Of a DNA stretch of 64,000 bases, positions 39,378-50,410 are shown piece by piece. The translations under genes were made by a program, and so were the position numbers. Numbering within the stretch: the first letter of the stretch is position 1; each line of letters opens with the position of its first letter. The notes beneath the pieces are model-generated. The model did not search any database. It saw only the letters and a program-made list of their open reading frames with translations, and was not told the DNA's origin. This DNA comes from Aestuariirhabdus haliotis. GTDB taxonomy: Bacteria; Pseudomonadota; Gammaproteobacteria; Pseudomonadales; Aestuariirhabdaceae. Location: assembly GCF_023509475.1 (NCBI RefSeq), contig NZ_JAKSDZ010000003.1, positions 205,610-269,609 of the forward strand, given 5' to 3'.

Positions 39378-40094
39378 ATGCCTCTGCTGCCCTGGCTTGA
39401 TGAACACAAGGTCATCTTTCCATCGCCCGACGAATCCCTGACGGAACCCAACGGGCTTCTGGCAGCAGGGGGCAACCTAACAACAGAAACCCTTCTAGAC
39501 GCCTACAGCAAAGGAATATTTCCCTGGTTTAGTCAGGGCGAACCCATTCTATGGTGGTCCCCCGATCCCAGGTTAATACTCAAACCCCACGAATTACATA
39601 TCTCACGCTCACTGCGTAAAACATTGCGCAAAAACGTCTACAAAGTGACCATGGATCAGGCCTTTGCAAGAGTGATGCAGGAGTGTGCAGCACCAAGAAG
39701 CTACACTGAACAAACATGGATAACGCCTGAGATGCTCGACGCTTACTGCGAGCTTCACCGACACGGACATGCCCACTCGGTGGAATGTTGGCAGCAAGAC
39801 CTCTTGGTGGGTGGACTCTACGGTGTTGCCATGGGCAAAGCTTTCTTTGGAGAATCTATGTTCAGCCTGGCCAACGACGCCTCAAAAGTGGCTCTGGTTC
39901 ACCTGTGCGGACAACTTGCCCAGCAAGGGTTTGAGCTGGTCGACTGCCAGGTGGAAAGCCCGCATTTGGCGTCATTAGGTGCATACAACCTGCCCAGAGA
40001 TGAATTCCTGCTTCAACTCCAGCCCCTGATCAGCGACACTGAAGCAACACCAAAGCCTTCAGGCTGGCAATTGAACTGGCAATACGACGGATAA
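39378..40094 (+). CDS. aat: Leucyl/phenylalanyl-tRNA-protein transferase
   Basis: 238 residues. Adds Leu or Phe to N-terminal Arg/Lys of proteins, creating N-degrons for ClpS-ClpAP, which is encoded 1-4 kb downstream. Family motifs: FPSPDESLTEPNGLLAAGG near 15, GIFPWFSQGEPILWWSPDPR near 45 and VECWQQDLLVGGLYGVAMGKAFFGESMFS near 135. The ATG at 39378 gives the standard start MPLLPWL; a longer open frame overlaps trxB and is rejected. 10 bases after trxB. Confidence 0.96.
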   Translation: MPLLPWLDEHKVIFPSPDESLTEPNGLLAAGGNLTTETLLDAYSKGIFPWFSQGEPILWWSPDPRLILKPHELHISRSLRKTLRKNVYKVTMDQAFARVMQECAAPRSYTEQTWITPEMLDAYCELHRHGHAHSVECWQQDLLVGGLYGVAMGKAFFGESMFSLANDASKVALVHLCGQLAQQGFELVDCQVESPHLASLGAYNLPRDEFLLQLQPLISDTEATPKPSGWQLNWQYDG

Positions 40095-40098
40095 ACCC

Positions 40099-40806
40099 AT
40101 GTCCGACCTAAAGGAATTGCGCTTTTACACAACCCCGGCTCATGATTGCAGCTACCTTAGCGAGCAACAGGCAACTACGCTTTTTCTCGACCCGGAAGAG
40201 CGTATTGACCACTCACTCTACAGCCAGTTATCCAACTTTGGCTTCCGCCGAAGCGGCAAACACCTTTACCGACCTCACTGCGGTCAATGCCAAGCCTGCA
40301 TACCCATTCGAATTCCAGCCGCACGCGCGATCCCTAGCAAAAGTCAGAAACGAGTGCTCCAGCGAAACCGGCACCTGAAATATAAAATGCGCCCCGCCAG
40401 CTTCGAGCCGCAGCACTACCAGCTCTACGAACGCTATATCAATAGTCGTCACGGCGACGGCGATATGTCCCCTCCAACCCAGGAACAATACGAATCTTTC
40501 CTGACCAGTAGCTGGGAGTTTTGCCACCTCTACGAATTTTTTGATGATGAAAAGTTGGTAGCCGTTTCAATTACTGACCGCCTGACCGACGGGCTTTCAG
40601 CGATCTATACCTACTTTGACCCCGACTACGCGCGCAATAGCCTGGGCAGTTACTGCATATTGAAACAGATTGAATTTTGCCGAGACCTCGACCTTCCCTA
40701 TCTATACCTCGGGTATTGGATAAAGCAGTGCCAGAAAATGAGCTACAAAGGCAAATACCGGCCACTGGAACTCCTCATTGACAACCAATGGATGGAACTT
40801 CGCTAA
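40099..40806 (+). CDS. bpt: Aspartate/glutamate leucyltransferase (bacterial R-transferase, Bpt)
   Basis: 235 residues, the Ate1-like bacterial protein transferase that adds Leu to N-terminal Asp or Glu. Conserved Cys region in YRPHCGQCQACIPIRIP near 60 and the GNAT-like core with YTYFDPDYARNSLGSYCILKQIE near 175. Lies 4 bases after aat, so both transferases feeding the N-degron pathway are made together. Confidence 0.95.
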   Translation: MSDLKELRFYTTPAHDCSYLSEQQATTLFLDPEERIDHSLYSQLSNFGFRRSGKHLYRPHCGQCQACIPIRIPAARAIPSKSQKRVLQRNRHLKYKMRPASFEPQHYQLYERYINSRHGDGDMSPPTQEQYESFLTSSWEFCHLYEFFDDEKLVAVSITDRLTDGLSAIYTYFDPDYARNSLGSYCILKQIEFCRDLDLPYLYLGYWIKQCQKMSYKGKYRPLELLIDNQWMELR

Positions 40807-40930
40807 GCTTCTACAAGCATGGCTCGCAACCCTTTGATTTCGGGTGTCAATTAAGGCATCATACGCGCCAGATTTTAATGCCGACTCCTGAACAGCGAGT
40901 CCTGAATCAACAGCTTGAGGAATATGCCGA

Positions 40931-41149
40931 ATGGCAAAAGAAGACTCTATTGAAATGGAAGGCACTGTCATCGACACGCTTCCCAACACCATGTTCCGCG
41001 TTGAGCTGGAAAATGGCCACGTGGTCACCGCGCACATTTCAGGAAAAATGCGTAAAAACTACATTCGAATTTTGACCGGCGACAAAGTACGCGTTGAATT
41101 GACTCCTTACGACTTATCCAAAGGACGCATCACTTACCGCGCCCGCTAA
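40931..41149 (+). CDS. infA: Translation initiation factor IF-1
   Basis: 72 residues, exactly the E. coli length. A single OB fold binding the ribosomal A site: begins [30 protein letters not shown] and ends [12 protein letters not shown]. It lies 124 bases after bpt, leaving room for its own promoter. Confidence 0.98.
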   Translation: MAKEDSIEMEGTVIDTLPNTMFRVELENGHVVTAHISGKMRKNYIRILTGDKVRVELTPYDLSKGRITYRAR

Positions 41150-41175
41150 GCGCATACACTCTTTTTAGCAAATAG

Positions 41176-41205
41176 AGTGAAAAAGCCGCTGCTATGCAGC
41201 GGCTT
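41176..41205 (-). terminator. Intrinsic terminator overlapping the clpA stop codon
   Basis: 10-bp stem AAGCCGCTGC (41183-41192) / GCAGCGGCTT (41196-41205) with a TAT loop. Reading leftward it ends in TTTTT. The clpA stop (41192-41194) falls in the loop, so the terminator stem is partly coding. Rightward (infA) the T-tail is poor. Confidence 0.7.
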
Positions 41206-43453
41206 CGGCTTTCAAGGCCAACTTCCCATCTTCAATGGTTACGTGAACGGTACCACCGGACGTTGCCAGATCCCCGAACAGAATCTCCTCAGCCAAGGGC
41301 CGCTTGATACTGTCCTGGATGATTCGCGCCATCGGTCTCGCACCCATCAGCTTGTCATAACCCTGTTCGGCTAACCAGTTGCGCGCCAACTCATCGACAT
41401 CCAAAAGCACCTTCTTATCATCCAGCTGCGCCTGCAATTCGATAAGAAACTTATCAACAACACGTTTGATGCTTTCCGTAGATAGCGCTCCAAATTGAAT
41501 AATGCCGTCGAGTCGATTCCTGAATTCCGGGGTGAACAGCTTCTTGATAGCCTCCATACCATCACTGGTATGATCCTGCTCTGTAAAACCGATCGAGCTA
41601 CGGGAAATAGTCTCCGCCCCGGCATTGGTTGTCATAATGATGATAACATTGCGAAAGTCCGCCTTACGCCCATTGTTATCGGTCAGGGTGCCGTGATCCA
41701 TCACCTGCAAAAGCAGGTTGAAGACTTCTGGATGCGCTTTTTCAATCTCATCAAGCAGCAACACCGAGTGAGGGTTTTTATTAATCGCCTCCGTTAGCAA
41801 GCCACCCTGATCAAATCCAACATAGCCTGGTGGCGCTCCAATCAATCTTGATACGGTATGGCGTTCCATATACTCGGACATATCAAACCGAATCAACTCG
41901 ATACCCAAACCTTCAGAAAGCTGCCGGCTGACTTCGGTTTTACCAACCCCGGTTGGACCAGAGAAGAGGAAGGAACCAACGGGCTTCTCCGGAGCTTTGA
42001 GCCCTGCTCTCGACAGCTTGATAGCTGTAGCGAGGGAGGAAATCGCCTCGTCCTGACCAAAGACAACCAACTTTAAATTACGCTCGAGGGTCTCCAAAAT
42101 CTCCTTATCGGACGAAGAAACACTCTTGGGTGGAATACGCGCAATCTTGGCAACAATCGACTCAACCTCTTCAACACCAATCGTTTTACGGCGCCTGGAC
42201 TCAGGCTGCAAACGCTGGAAAGCACCAGCCTCATCGATTACATCAATCGCTTTATCAGGCATATGACGATCATTGATATAACGATCGGCCAGCTCCGCTG
42301 CGACCTGCAAAGCCGCATTCTTGTATTTGATCTGGTGATGCTCTTCAAACCGGCTCTTCAACCCTTTCAGAATATCGACAGTGTCCTGAACCGACGGTTC
42401 GTTGACATCAACTTTTTGAAAGCGACGAGCCAGCGCCCGATCTTTTTCAAAAATGCCACGAAACTCCTGAAAGGTCGTTGAACCAATGCAGCGAATATTT
42501 CCTGTGGTCAGCAAGGGCTTCAGCAGATTAGAAGCATCCATCACCCCACCAGATGCTGCGCCGGCACCGATAATGGTATGAATCTCATCAATAAACAAAA
42601 TGGCATGATCACGTTTAGCAAGCTCGCCCAGAAGTTGCTTGAAACGCTTTTCGAAATCACCGCGATATTTAGTACCTGCCAACAACGCCCCGAGATCAAG
42701 AGAAAACACCGTCGCTTCCGATAGAATCTCAGGCACTTCACCATCAACAATTCGCTTTGCCAAACCTTCCGCAACGGCAGTTTTACCTACCCCGGCCTCA
42801 CCAACCAACAGGGGGTTGTTTTTGCGACGGCGAATTAGAATCTGGGAGACTCGCTCCAGCTCCATATCACGACCAACAAGCGGGTCTATTTTACCCTGCT
42901 GCGCCAGTTCGTTGAGATTTGTAGCAAAATTCTCAAGAGGGTTGGTACCTGCTTCCTGGGTAGCATCCTCTTCAACGCTTTCGTGGTGATCTGCATCACC
43001 ATGCTCGTGCGTTCCCTGCACTCGAGATATGCCGTGCGCAATATAATTGACCACATCGATGCGCGCAATGCTTTGTTGTTTAAGGAAATATACAGCCTGG
43101 CTTTCCTGTTCGCTAAAGATGGCAACCAGTACGTTGGCGCCGGTGACCTCACGCTTACCGGAGCTCTGAACATGAAAAACCGCCCGCTGAAGTACCCGCT
43201 GAAAGCCCAAAGTGGGCTGCGTTTCGCGTTCATCATCGGTACTGGGAATAAGCGGCGTGGTTGAATCAACAAATTCAGTAAGATCCCTCCGTAAGCGCTC
43301 CATATCGGCGCCACAAGCATTCAAAACATTCAGCGCCGCCTGGTTATCCAGCAGCGCTAACAGCAGATGTTCCACTGTCATAAATTCGTGGCGCTTCATG
43401 CGCGCATCTTTGAACGCTAAGTTGAGGGTTACTTCCAACTCTTTATTCAGCAT
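41192..43453 (-). CDS. clpA: ATP-dependent Clp protease ATP-binding subunit ClpA
   Basis: 753-residue unfoldase with two AAA+ modules. N-domain (1-145) begins MLNKELEVTLNLAFKDARMKRHEF. D1 Walker A GEAGVGKTAVAEGLA near 215; D2 Walker A GPTGVGKTEVSRQLSEG near 495, followed by FDMSEYMERH. The ClpP-binding loop region lies in the second module. It works with ClpS on N-degron substrates. Starts 20 bases after clpS. Confidence 0.97.
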   Translation of the reverse strand: MLNKELEVTLNLAFKDARMKRHEFMTVEHLLLALLDNQAALNVLNACGADMERLRRDLTEFVDSTTPLIPSTDDERETQPTLGFQRVLQRAVFHVQSSGKREVTGANVLVAIFSEQESQAVYFLKQQSIARIDVVNYIAHGISRVQGTHEHGDADHHESVEEDATQEAGTNPLENFATNLNELAQQGKIDPLVGRDMELERVSQILIRRRKNNPLLVGEAGVGKTAVAEGLAKRIVDGEVPEILSEATVFSLDLGALLAGTKYRGDFEKRFKQLLGELAKRDHAILFIDEIHTIIGAGAASGGVMDASNLLKPLLTTGNIRCIGSTTFQEFRGIFEKDRALARRFQKVDVNEPSVQDTVDILKGLKSRFEEHHQIKYKNAALQVAAELADRYINDRHMPDKAIDVIDEAGAFQRLQPESRRRKTIGVEEVESIVAKIARIPPKSVSSSDKEILETLERNLKLVVFGQDEAISSLATAIKLSRAGLKAPEKPVGSFLFSGPTGVGKTEVSRQLSEGLGIELIRFDMSEYMERHTVSRLIGAPPGYVGFDQGGLLTEAINKNPHSVLLLDEIEKAHPEVFNLLLQVMDHGTLTDNNGRKADFRNVIIIMTTNAGAETISRSSIGFTEQDHTSDGMEAIKKLFTPEFRNRLDGIIQFGALSTESIKRVVDKFLIELQAQLDDKKVLLDVDELARNWLAEQGYDKLMGARPMARIIQDSIKRPLAEEILFGDLATSGGTVHVTIEDGKLALKAEAAA

Positions 43454-43473
43454 TAGTCAGGCTTCCTGAGTAG

Positions 43474-43824
43474 TTATTCCCGTTCGATCTTACATTGCAG
43501 CGGATGTTGGCACTCTCTAGAGTATTGATTCACTTGCTCCGCTTTAGTTTCCGCAATATCTCGCGTAAAGATTCCACAGACTCCTTTACCCTCAGTATGA
43601 ACCGTCAACATGACTTGAGTCGCCTTCTCACGATTCATGTTAAAGAAGATCTCCAGTACTTCGACTACAAAATCCATCGGTGTGTAGTCATCATTCATGA
43701 GGACAACCCTGTACAGTGGTGGTGGCTTCAGTTTTGGCTTGGCTGGCGCTACCGCCAAATTGCCATCACCTTCCTGACCATCCTCATTGTCTAATGTTAG
43801 ACGAACATCAAAAACTTTACCCAT
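43474..43824 (-). CDS. clpS: ClpS, N-degron adaptor of ClpAP
   Basis: 116 residues (E. coli 106). Flexible N-terminus to about 30, then [24 protein letters not shown] with the N-degron pocket residues (N-D-D-Y-T-P-M), and [24 protein letters not shown]. It delivers proteins with Leu, Phe, Tyr or Trp N-termini to ClpA, directly downstream. Divergent from cspD across about 227 bases. Confidence 0.96.
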   Translation of the reverse strand: MGKVFDVRLTLDNEDGQEGDGNLAVAPAKPKLKPPPLYRVVLMNDDYTPMDFVVEVLEIFFNMNREKATQVMLTVHTEGKGVCGIFTRDIAETKAEQVNQYSRECQHPLQCKIERE

Positions 43825-44051
43825 TGCGTAACATCCCGCAAAAATCAGTCAAAAATGGCTTAATCAGCAATAATACAGCGACTCCGTTACCATTGGCAGC
43901 CCCTCTTCTTGACAGAATCGATCACTTGTTAAACACTTGGGTGTGATTCCACATTTTGTGGAGCCATGGGTTCGCTTTTTTATATGGAGTCGAGAGCGAG
44001 CAAAATAGGGAAATATGGCCTGACAAACCAACAAGCAGAGGGACTTATAGA

Positions 44052-44327
44052 ATGCCTATTGGTAAAGTAAAGTGGTTTAACAATGCCAAAGGGTATGGTT
44101 TTATTTTGCCGGAGGGTAGCGACGAAGATCTCTTCGTTCATTACTCATCCATCCAGATGGATGGTTACAAGACCCTGAAGGCCGGTCAGGATGTTAATTT
44201 CGATATCCTGCAAGGTCCAAAAGGTCTTCACGCCATAAACATCACCGCCACGGAACCGGCAGCCAGCGAACCTACAACCGAGCAAACCATTAGCAGCCAG
44301 GAAGAGGTTCTATCTAGCGAGACTTGA
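44052..44327 (+). CDS. cspD: CspD-like cold-shock domain protein
   Basis: 91 residues. OB-fold cold-shock domain with RNP1 KGYGFI and RNP2 LFVHYSSI motifs (residues 1-67), then an acidic Thr/Ser/Glu tail. The sequence and its position next to clpS match CspD, a stationary-phase inhibitor of replication. The ATG at 44052 gives MPIGKVKWFNNAKGYGF; the longer frame from 43956 is leader sequence. Confidence 0.93.
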   Translation: MPIGKVKWFNNAKGYGFILPEGSDEDLFVHYSSIQMDGYKTLKAGQDVNFDILQGPKGLHAINITATEPAASEPTTEQTISSQEEVLSSET

Positions 44328-44347
44328 TATTGCTGATACTCCGATTT

Positions 44348-44371
44348 CAAAGAGGCCCTTGGGTCTCTTTG
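44348..44371 (+). terminator. Hairpin after cspD, possible terminator
   Basis: Near-perfect stem CAAAGAGGCCC/GGGTCTCTTTG with a TT loop, one mismatch. The 3' arm is T-rich but there is no clean T-run after it, so termination is uncertain. It sits between the convergent cspD and moaE genes. Confidence 0.45.
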
Positions 44372-44402
44372 TCACGATAGATCCTTTTCGATGAGCTGCC
44401 GA

Positions 44403-44855
44403 TCACTTCCAGCGTTCTTTAGCTCCCTGGTCGCTTACCCGCGCATCGAGCCAGCGTGCGCTATCTTCTGCGTGCTCTTTCTTCCAGAAAGGCGCATCGG
44501 TTTTAAGAAAATCCATAATAAATTCACAAGCTGAAAAGGCATCACCCCGGTGTTTACTGGTAACGCCGACAAAAACGATCTGATCCTCCACCGCGAGGCG
44601 ACCGACGCGATGAATCACCGTCGCATCCATCACCTGCCAACGCTCAGCAGCTTGCTCCAGAATAGTATTCAGCGTCTTCTCCACCATGGCCGGATAACAC
44701 TCAAGCTCAAGTGCTGAAACCCCTGCATCCAGGTTAAGGTCACGCACCACACCGGTAAATGTGACAATGGCACCTACCGAACTATTACCCTGACGAAGCA
44801 AGTCAACTTCCTCTTGCAGGCTAAAGTCCTCCTGCTGAACAACAACCTTCATCAT
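44403..44855 (-). CDS. moaE: Molybdopterin synthase catalytic subunit MoaE
   Basis: 150 residues (E. coli 150). Inserts the dithiolene sulfurs into precursor Z using MoaD-thiocarboxylate. Motifs: [14 protein letters not shown] near 32, [14 protein letters not shown] near 55, [39 protein letters not shown] near 90 and FWKKEH with the catalytic Lys. The ATG at 44855 overlaps the moaC stop (ATGATG), so it is coupled. No moaD lies between moaC and moaE, which is unusual. Confidence 0.95.
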   Translation of the reverse strand: MMKVVVQQEDFSLQEEVDLLRQGNSSVGAIVTFTGVVRDLNLDAGVSALELECYPAMVEKTLNTILEQAAERWQVMDATVIHRVGRLAVEDQIVFVGVTSKHRGDAFSACEFIMDFLKTDAPFWKKEHAEDSARWLDARVSDQGAKERWK

Positions 44856-45343
44856 GCGCCCCCCGCCGCCTGCCAATGCCCGGATTTACCACCAGACTTT
44901 TCCAACAAACGGGTATTTTCAATATTGATGCCCTTATCTACAGCCTTGCACATATCGTAGATGGTCAGCGCAGCGACGGACGCGGCCGTTAGCGCTTCCA
45001 TTTCCACCCCGGTTCTTCCAGCTAACTTGCAAAGCGCCTGGACACGAATTCGTTTTTGTTCCGGGTAAAGCTCAAATTCGACTTTCACCTTGGTCAAGGC
45101 CAGTGGATGACAAAGCGGAATCAATTCGGAGCAGCGTTTAGCCGCCTGAATGCCGGCAATACGAGCCGTCGCTAACACGTCACCCTTTTCTATTTCCCCA
45201 CCGGTGATCAAGTCGAAGGTTTCCTGATTGAGCGCCACCCAGGATTCAGCAACAGCAACCCGCTGCGTAATCTGTTTTTCGGTAACATCGACCATATGGG
45301 CGTGGCCCTGGTCATCCAGATGGGTAAAACGTTGCTGACTCAT
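44852..45343 (-). CDS. moaC: Cyclic pyranopterin monophosphate synthase MoaC
   Basis: 163 residues (E. coli 161). Second enzyme of molybdenum/tungsten cofactor synthesis, forming cPMP. Motifs: [42 protein letters not shown] near 75 and [28 protein letters not shown] near 110. It takes the place where icd/idh stand in the Pseudomonas order as I recall it. Divergent from nudJ. Confidence 0.95.
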   Translation of the reverse strand: MSQQRFTHLDDQGHAHMVDVTEKQITQRVAVAESWVALNQETFDLITGGEIEKGDVLATARIAGIQAAKRCSELIPLCHPLALTKVKVEFELYPEQKRIRVQALCKLAGRTGVEMEALTAASVAALTIYDMCKAVDKGINIENTRLLEKSGGKSGHWQAAGGA

Positions 45344-45485
45344 TAATTCTCATCCATTGCTTGATAAAGGTGGGGACACGCCAAAATGAATGCTAGTTTT
45401 ACACCTTTACAGTCTGGCTATCAAACGCCCGATAAAAGACAAGCATCTTACGCTGCCCTGCAATTTCGACAGAGGATTGGATGGA

Positions 45486-45932
45486 ATGGAATGGCCCCCG
45501 CACATCACCGTAGCTGCCATCATTGAAGACGACGGTAAGTTTTTATTTGTGGAAGAAGAAGATCAAGGGAAGCCGGTCATCAATCAGCCGGCAGGCCACC
45601 TGGAACCTGGGGAAACATTTATTGAGGCCACACTCAGGGAAGTGCTCGAAGAAACCTGTTGGGAAGTCAGCATAGAATTTCTGGTCGGCATCTATGTGTA
45701 TGAGTCCCCTCACAACCAGACAATCTATCATCGTTATTGTTACTGTGGACATCCAGTGAGGCATCGAACAGATGCCGTTCGAGACACCGATATCACAGGC
45801 GTTCACTGGCTATCATTCGACTCATTGCTGCAGCCCGATCGGCGCTTACGCAGCCCGCTCGTCAAGCGATGCCTGGACGATTATCTGAACGGAACATGCT
45901 ATCCATTGGCACTTATAAAAGAGCATGGGTAA
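45486..45932 (+). CDS. nudJ: Nudix hydrolase NudJ
   Basis: 148 residues. Nudix box GHLEPGETFIEATLREVLEET near residue 38, with the catalytic REVLEE; the Gly after EET is Cys here. E. coli NudJ (ymfB) removes phosphate from thiamin pyrophosphates and nucleoside di/triphosphates and also lies just before mnmA-hflD-purB. The ATG at 45486 gives MEWPPHITVAAII; the longer frame from 45390 adds 32 residues without family counterpart. Confidence 0.92.
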   Translation: MEWPPHITVAAIIEDDGKFLFVEEEDQGKPVINQPAGHLEPGETFIEATLREVLEETCWEVSIEFLVGIYVYESPHNQTIYHRYCYCGHPVRHRTDAVRDTDITGVHWLSFDSLLQPDRRLRSPLVKRCLDDYLNGTCYPLALIKEHG

Positions 45933-45973
45933 AATAGCCGCCCCATCCCCTCCCACAGTATTTTGCAGGTGCT

Positions 45974-47104
45974 ATGAGCAGTAACGCGAACACCAAGGTT
46001 ATCGTTGGCATGTCCGGCGGCGTCGATTCATCCGTTTCCGCCCTGCTGCTACAGCAGCAAGGCTATCAGGTTGAAGGCCTGTTTATGAAAAACTGGGATG
46101 AAGATGACGGCACCGAATACTGCACCGCAAAAGAGGATCTTAAGGATGCTCAAACAGTCTGCGACAAACTCGGCATCAAACTGCACAGCGCCAACTTCGC
46201 CGCCGAATACTGGGACAACGTATTTGAACACTTTCTCGAGGAATATCGCGCGGGCCGTACACCCAACCCCGATATCCTTTGTAACCGTGAGATCAAATTC
46301 AAGGCATTCCTTGACTATGCCTTGCTGCTGGGTGCCGATGCCATTGCCACCGGCCATTACGTAAGGCGCCGTGACCGTGAAGGATACAGCGAGCTCATCA
46401 AGGGAGTCGATAACAACAAGGATCAAAGCTACTTTCTGCACGCTGTAGGTTCCGAGCAGATCGCCAAAACCCTGTTTCCCGTTGGCGAATTGGAAAAACC
46501 CCGAGTGCGCGAGATCGCTGAAGCCCACGATCTCGTAACTCACAACAAGAAAGATAGCACCGGCATCTGCTTTATCGGGGAGAGGCGCTTCAAAGATTTC
46601 CTCAAGCAGTACATTCCTGCCCAGCCAGGCAATATTGAAACCCCGGAGGGTGAAGTCATCGGTCAGCACAGCGGGCTAATGTACCATACGCTCGGGCAAC
46701 GCCAGGGACTGGGCATTGGCGGCCTCAAAGAGGCCGGTGAAGCCCCTTGGTATGTGGTCGACAAAGACCTTGGACGCAACGTTTTAATCGCTGCTCAGGG
46801 TAACCAGCACCCACTTCTATTCTCGGACTCACTGAGCCTGAGCGAAATCCACTGGATCAGCGGCCAGGCTCCGGTACTACCGACCAAACTTAAAGCCAAG
46901 GTGCGCTACCGCCAGGCCGATCAGGACTGCATCCTTCTGCCAACTACTGAAGACAGCTTCAAAGTTGAGTTCGATGCCCCCCAACGCGCCGTCACTCCGG
47001 GCCAGTCCATTGTCTTCTACGACGGTGATTGCTGCTTGGGTGGCGGCGTTATTGAACACCGTGATCAATCCATTCGAGTTTTATCCTCAGCGAGCAAGGA
47101 ATAA
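45974..47104 (+). CDS. mnmA: tRNA-specific 2-thiouridylase MnmA
   Basis: 376 residues. Thiolates U34 of tRNA-Lys, -Glu and -Gln, taking sulfur from TusE. PP-loop [16 protein letters not shown] near 11; catalytic Cys pair in [12 protein letters not shown] (about 102) and [12 protein letters not shown] (about 200). Length matches E. coli (368). Both the sulfur relay (tusBCDE) and a target tRNA, tRNA-Glu(UUC), are in this window. Confidence 0.97.
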   Translation: MSSNANTKVIVGMSGGVDSSVSALLLQQQGYQVEGLFMKNWDEDDGTEYCTAKEDLKDAQTVCDKLGIKLHSANFAAEYWDNVFEHFLEEYRAGRTPNPDILCNREIKFKAFLDYALLLGADAIATGHYVRRRDREGYSELIKGVDNNKDQSYFLHAVGSEQIAKTLFPVGELEKPRVREIAEAHDLVTHNKKDSTGICFIGERRFKDFLKQYIPAQPGNIETPEGEVIGQHSGLMYHTLGQRQGLGIGGLKEAGEAPWYVVDKDLGRNVLIAAQGNQHPLLFSDSLSLSEIHWISGQAPVLPTKLKAKVRYRQADQDCILLPTTEDSFKVEFDAPQRAVTPGQSIVFYDGDCCLGGGVIEHRDQSIRVLSSASKE

Positions 47105-47113
47105 CCCCCGACT

Positions 47114-47734
47114 ATGGCACACAGCTTTGAAGAACAGGTTCTCTCTTTGGCTGGCATTTTTCAGGCCGCCGTATTGGTTGAAAAAATTGCTCGTACCGGC
47201 AATGCACCCGAAGACAGCTTTGAATGCACCCTGGCCAGCATCCTGATAACAAACCCAGGTTCCGTTGAGGATGTTTATCAGGGGCGACACGGACTCTACC
47301 TTGGCCTGACTCATCTCAAGCATGTGCTAGAAAGAGATCGAAAATCGATGACAGGAGATGCCATTCGTTATGTTCTCACGCTAATGCAGCTCGAGAAAAA
47401 GCTTTCTAAAAACAACGAGATGCTTGCCACTCTTGGTAATCGACTTGAGCAAATAGAACAGCAAAGAAAACACTTCGATGTCACTCACGAGAACATCGTT
47501 GGTGCCTTGGCATCTCTGTATCAGGACACCCTGAGCACGTTCTCCAGCCGCATCCATGTCACCGGTGACGTGCGCCATTTGCAAAGCACCGATAACGCTC
47601 AGCGTATTCGTGCCTGCCTGCTGGGCGGCATTCGATCTACCATGCTCTGGCGCCAGGTCGGCGGTTATCGCTGGCAGTTAATTCTTGGACGCAAGAAGAT
47701 GCTCGACTGCGTGAACCACCTTTTACGCCCCTGA
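47114..47734 (+). CDS. hflD: High-frequency lysogenisation protein homolog HflD
   Basis: 206 residues, all-helical peripheral membrane protein (E. coli HflD 213). Pattern QVLSLAGIFQAAVLVEKIARTG near 9, a central coiled region (LEKKLSKNNEMLATLGNRLEQIEQQ) and IRACLLGGIRSTMLWRQVGG near 170. In E. coli it was found through lambda CII; its host role is unclear. Sits between mnmA and purB as in many relatives. Confidence 0.94.
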   Translation: MAHSFEEQVLSLAGIFQAAVLVEKIARTGNAPEDSFECTLASILITNPGSVEDVYQGRHGLYLGLTHLKHVLERDRKSMTGDAIRYVLTLMQLEKKLSKNNEMLATLGNRLEQIEQQRKHFDVTHENIVGALASLYQDTLSTFSSRIHVTGDVRHLQSTDNAQRIRACLLGGIRSTMLWRQVGGYRWQLILGRKKMLDCVNHLLRP

Positions 47735-47781
47735 AAAGCCCACAACTTTTGTGTATTATGCGCCCCGCCAATCAACTCTAA

Positions 47782-49164
<1,383 letters not shown>

Positions 49165-49182
49165 CGATTGCTCGCTATTAAT

Positions 49183-49210
49183 CCGGGCACTATAGGCTAG
49201 TGCCCGGTTT
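49183..49210 (+). terminator. Hairpin terminator after purB
   Basis: Perfect 10-bp stem CCGGGCACTA (49183-49192) / TAGTGCCCGG (49198-49207) with a 5-base loop, followed by only three T. A strong stem with a weak tail. Confidence 0.6.
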
Positions 49211-49269
49211 CGTTAGTCACTCTGCGCCTGATACCATGGCCCGGAAGCAACCGCTGCACCGGAGATTCT

Positions 49270-50388
49270 GTGACCACACACCCTTTCTTAGGTAATGTCT
49301 CCCCTAAGCACTTCCTCAACGAATACTGGCAAAAAAAGCCGCTCCTGATCCGTCAGGCCATACCCGGTTTTGGTAGTCATTTGCCCCCTGAAGAGCTGGC
49401 AGGTTTGGCCCTGGAAGAGGAGGTGGAATCCCGTTTAGTTGTCCAGTCTGGAGATAAAGACTGGCAGCTGTTCAAAGGCCCATTTGATGAACAGCGTTTC
49501 GCACAGCTGCCGCAAAACCGCTGGAGCCTTTTGATACAAGGTGCCGATCAGTGGTTGGATGAAGTGAATACGTTGCTGCGTAGCATCGACTTTATTCCCA
49601 GTTGGCGCGTCGATGACGTTATGATCAGCTACGCCACCGACCAAGGCAGTGTTGGCCCTCATTACGACAACTACGATGTCTTCCTGTTACAGGCCGAAGG
49701 AACACGCAGCTGGCAACTGGGGCAATGGTGCGATCACACAACGCCCCTTCTACCCCACCCACAACTCAAACTGCTACAAGAGTTTCTTCCCAGCCAGGAA
49801 TACGTACTGGAACCGGGCGATATGCTCTACGTACCAACCCGACTGGCCCACCACGGAGTTTCACGGGGAGATAGCATCAGCTACTCTCTTGGCTTTCGCG
49901 CCCCCGCAACGGCCGACCTGTTGAGCCGCTTTTGCGATGAGCTTTGCAGTCAACTGCCTGCAGAGAATCGATACCAGGATTCAGACCTCGAGCTGCCTTC
50001 TGCTAGTGGCGAAATCGATCAAAAAGCATTGACCAGAGTACGGCAGCTGTTGCTGGATACGCTCGATAATCCCGAGTTGCTGCGAGACTTTTTCGGTCGG
50101 TACGTTACCGAACCCAAGTTTGATGAACCACCACAGCCCGAAGCGGTTGATATGCTGGCCGAACATGCCTGTGTTCAGCTCACCCCGGGACATCGACTCG
50201 CCTTCACGCAAACCTCAGAAACACTGGAACTGTTTGCCGATGGCGTCAGGATCGTTACCAATAGGTCCTTTTTTGCACTTTGCCAACAGGTAGCCAGCGG
50301 CTTTCCCTTCACCGGGCCATTTAATCGTGATCAACAGGAGTTACTGACAAAACTCCTGGCTCTCGGTACCATCGAATTAATTGACTGA
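49270..50388 (+). CDS. roxA: Ribosomal oxygenase (JmjC/cupin), 50S L16 arginine hydroxylase type
   Basis: 372 residues (E. coli RoxA/YcfD 373). Fe(II)/2-oxoglutarate oxygenase hydroxylating an arginine in ribosomal protein L16. Fe ligands: HxD in GSVGPHYDNYDVF near 130 and His in TRLAHHGVSRGDSISYSLGFRAP near 195. A C-terminal winged-helix/dimerisation region follows. GTG start with GGAG upstream; the protein begins MTTHPFLGNVSPKHFLNEYWQ, as in the family. Confidence 0.95.
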   Translation: MTTHPFLGNVSPKHFLNEYWQKKPLLIRQAIPGFGSHLPPEELAGLALEEEVESRLVVQSGDKDWQLFKGPFDEQRFAQLPQNRWSLLIQGADQWLDEVNTLLRSIDFIPSWRVDDVMISYATDQGSVGPHYDNYDVFLLQAEGTRSWQLGQWCDHTTPLLPHPQLKLLQEFLPSQEYVLEPGDMLYVPTRLAHHGVSRGDSISYSLGFRAPATADLLSRFCDELCSQLPAENRYQDSDLELPSASGEIDQKALTRVRQLLLDTLDNPELLRDFFGRYVTEPKFDEPPQPEAVDMLAEHACVQLTPGHRLAFTQTSETLELFADGVRIVTNRSFFALCQQVASGFPFTGPFNRDQQELLTKLLALGTIELID

Positions 50389-50410
50389 TCGATAGCACGA
50401 CAGAGCTTCT

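Noticed and set aside
46049..46669. 206-codon minus-strand frame inside mnmA
   Set aside because: Antisense to the catalytic core of mnmA, which is intact; composition is typical of a shadow frame.
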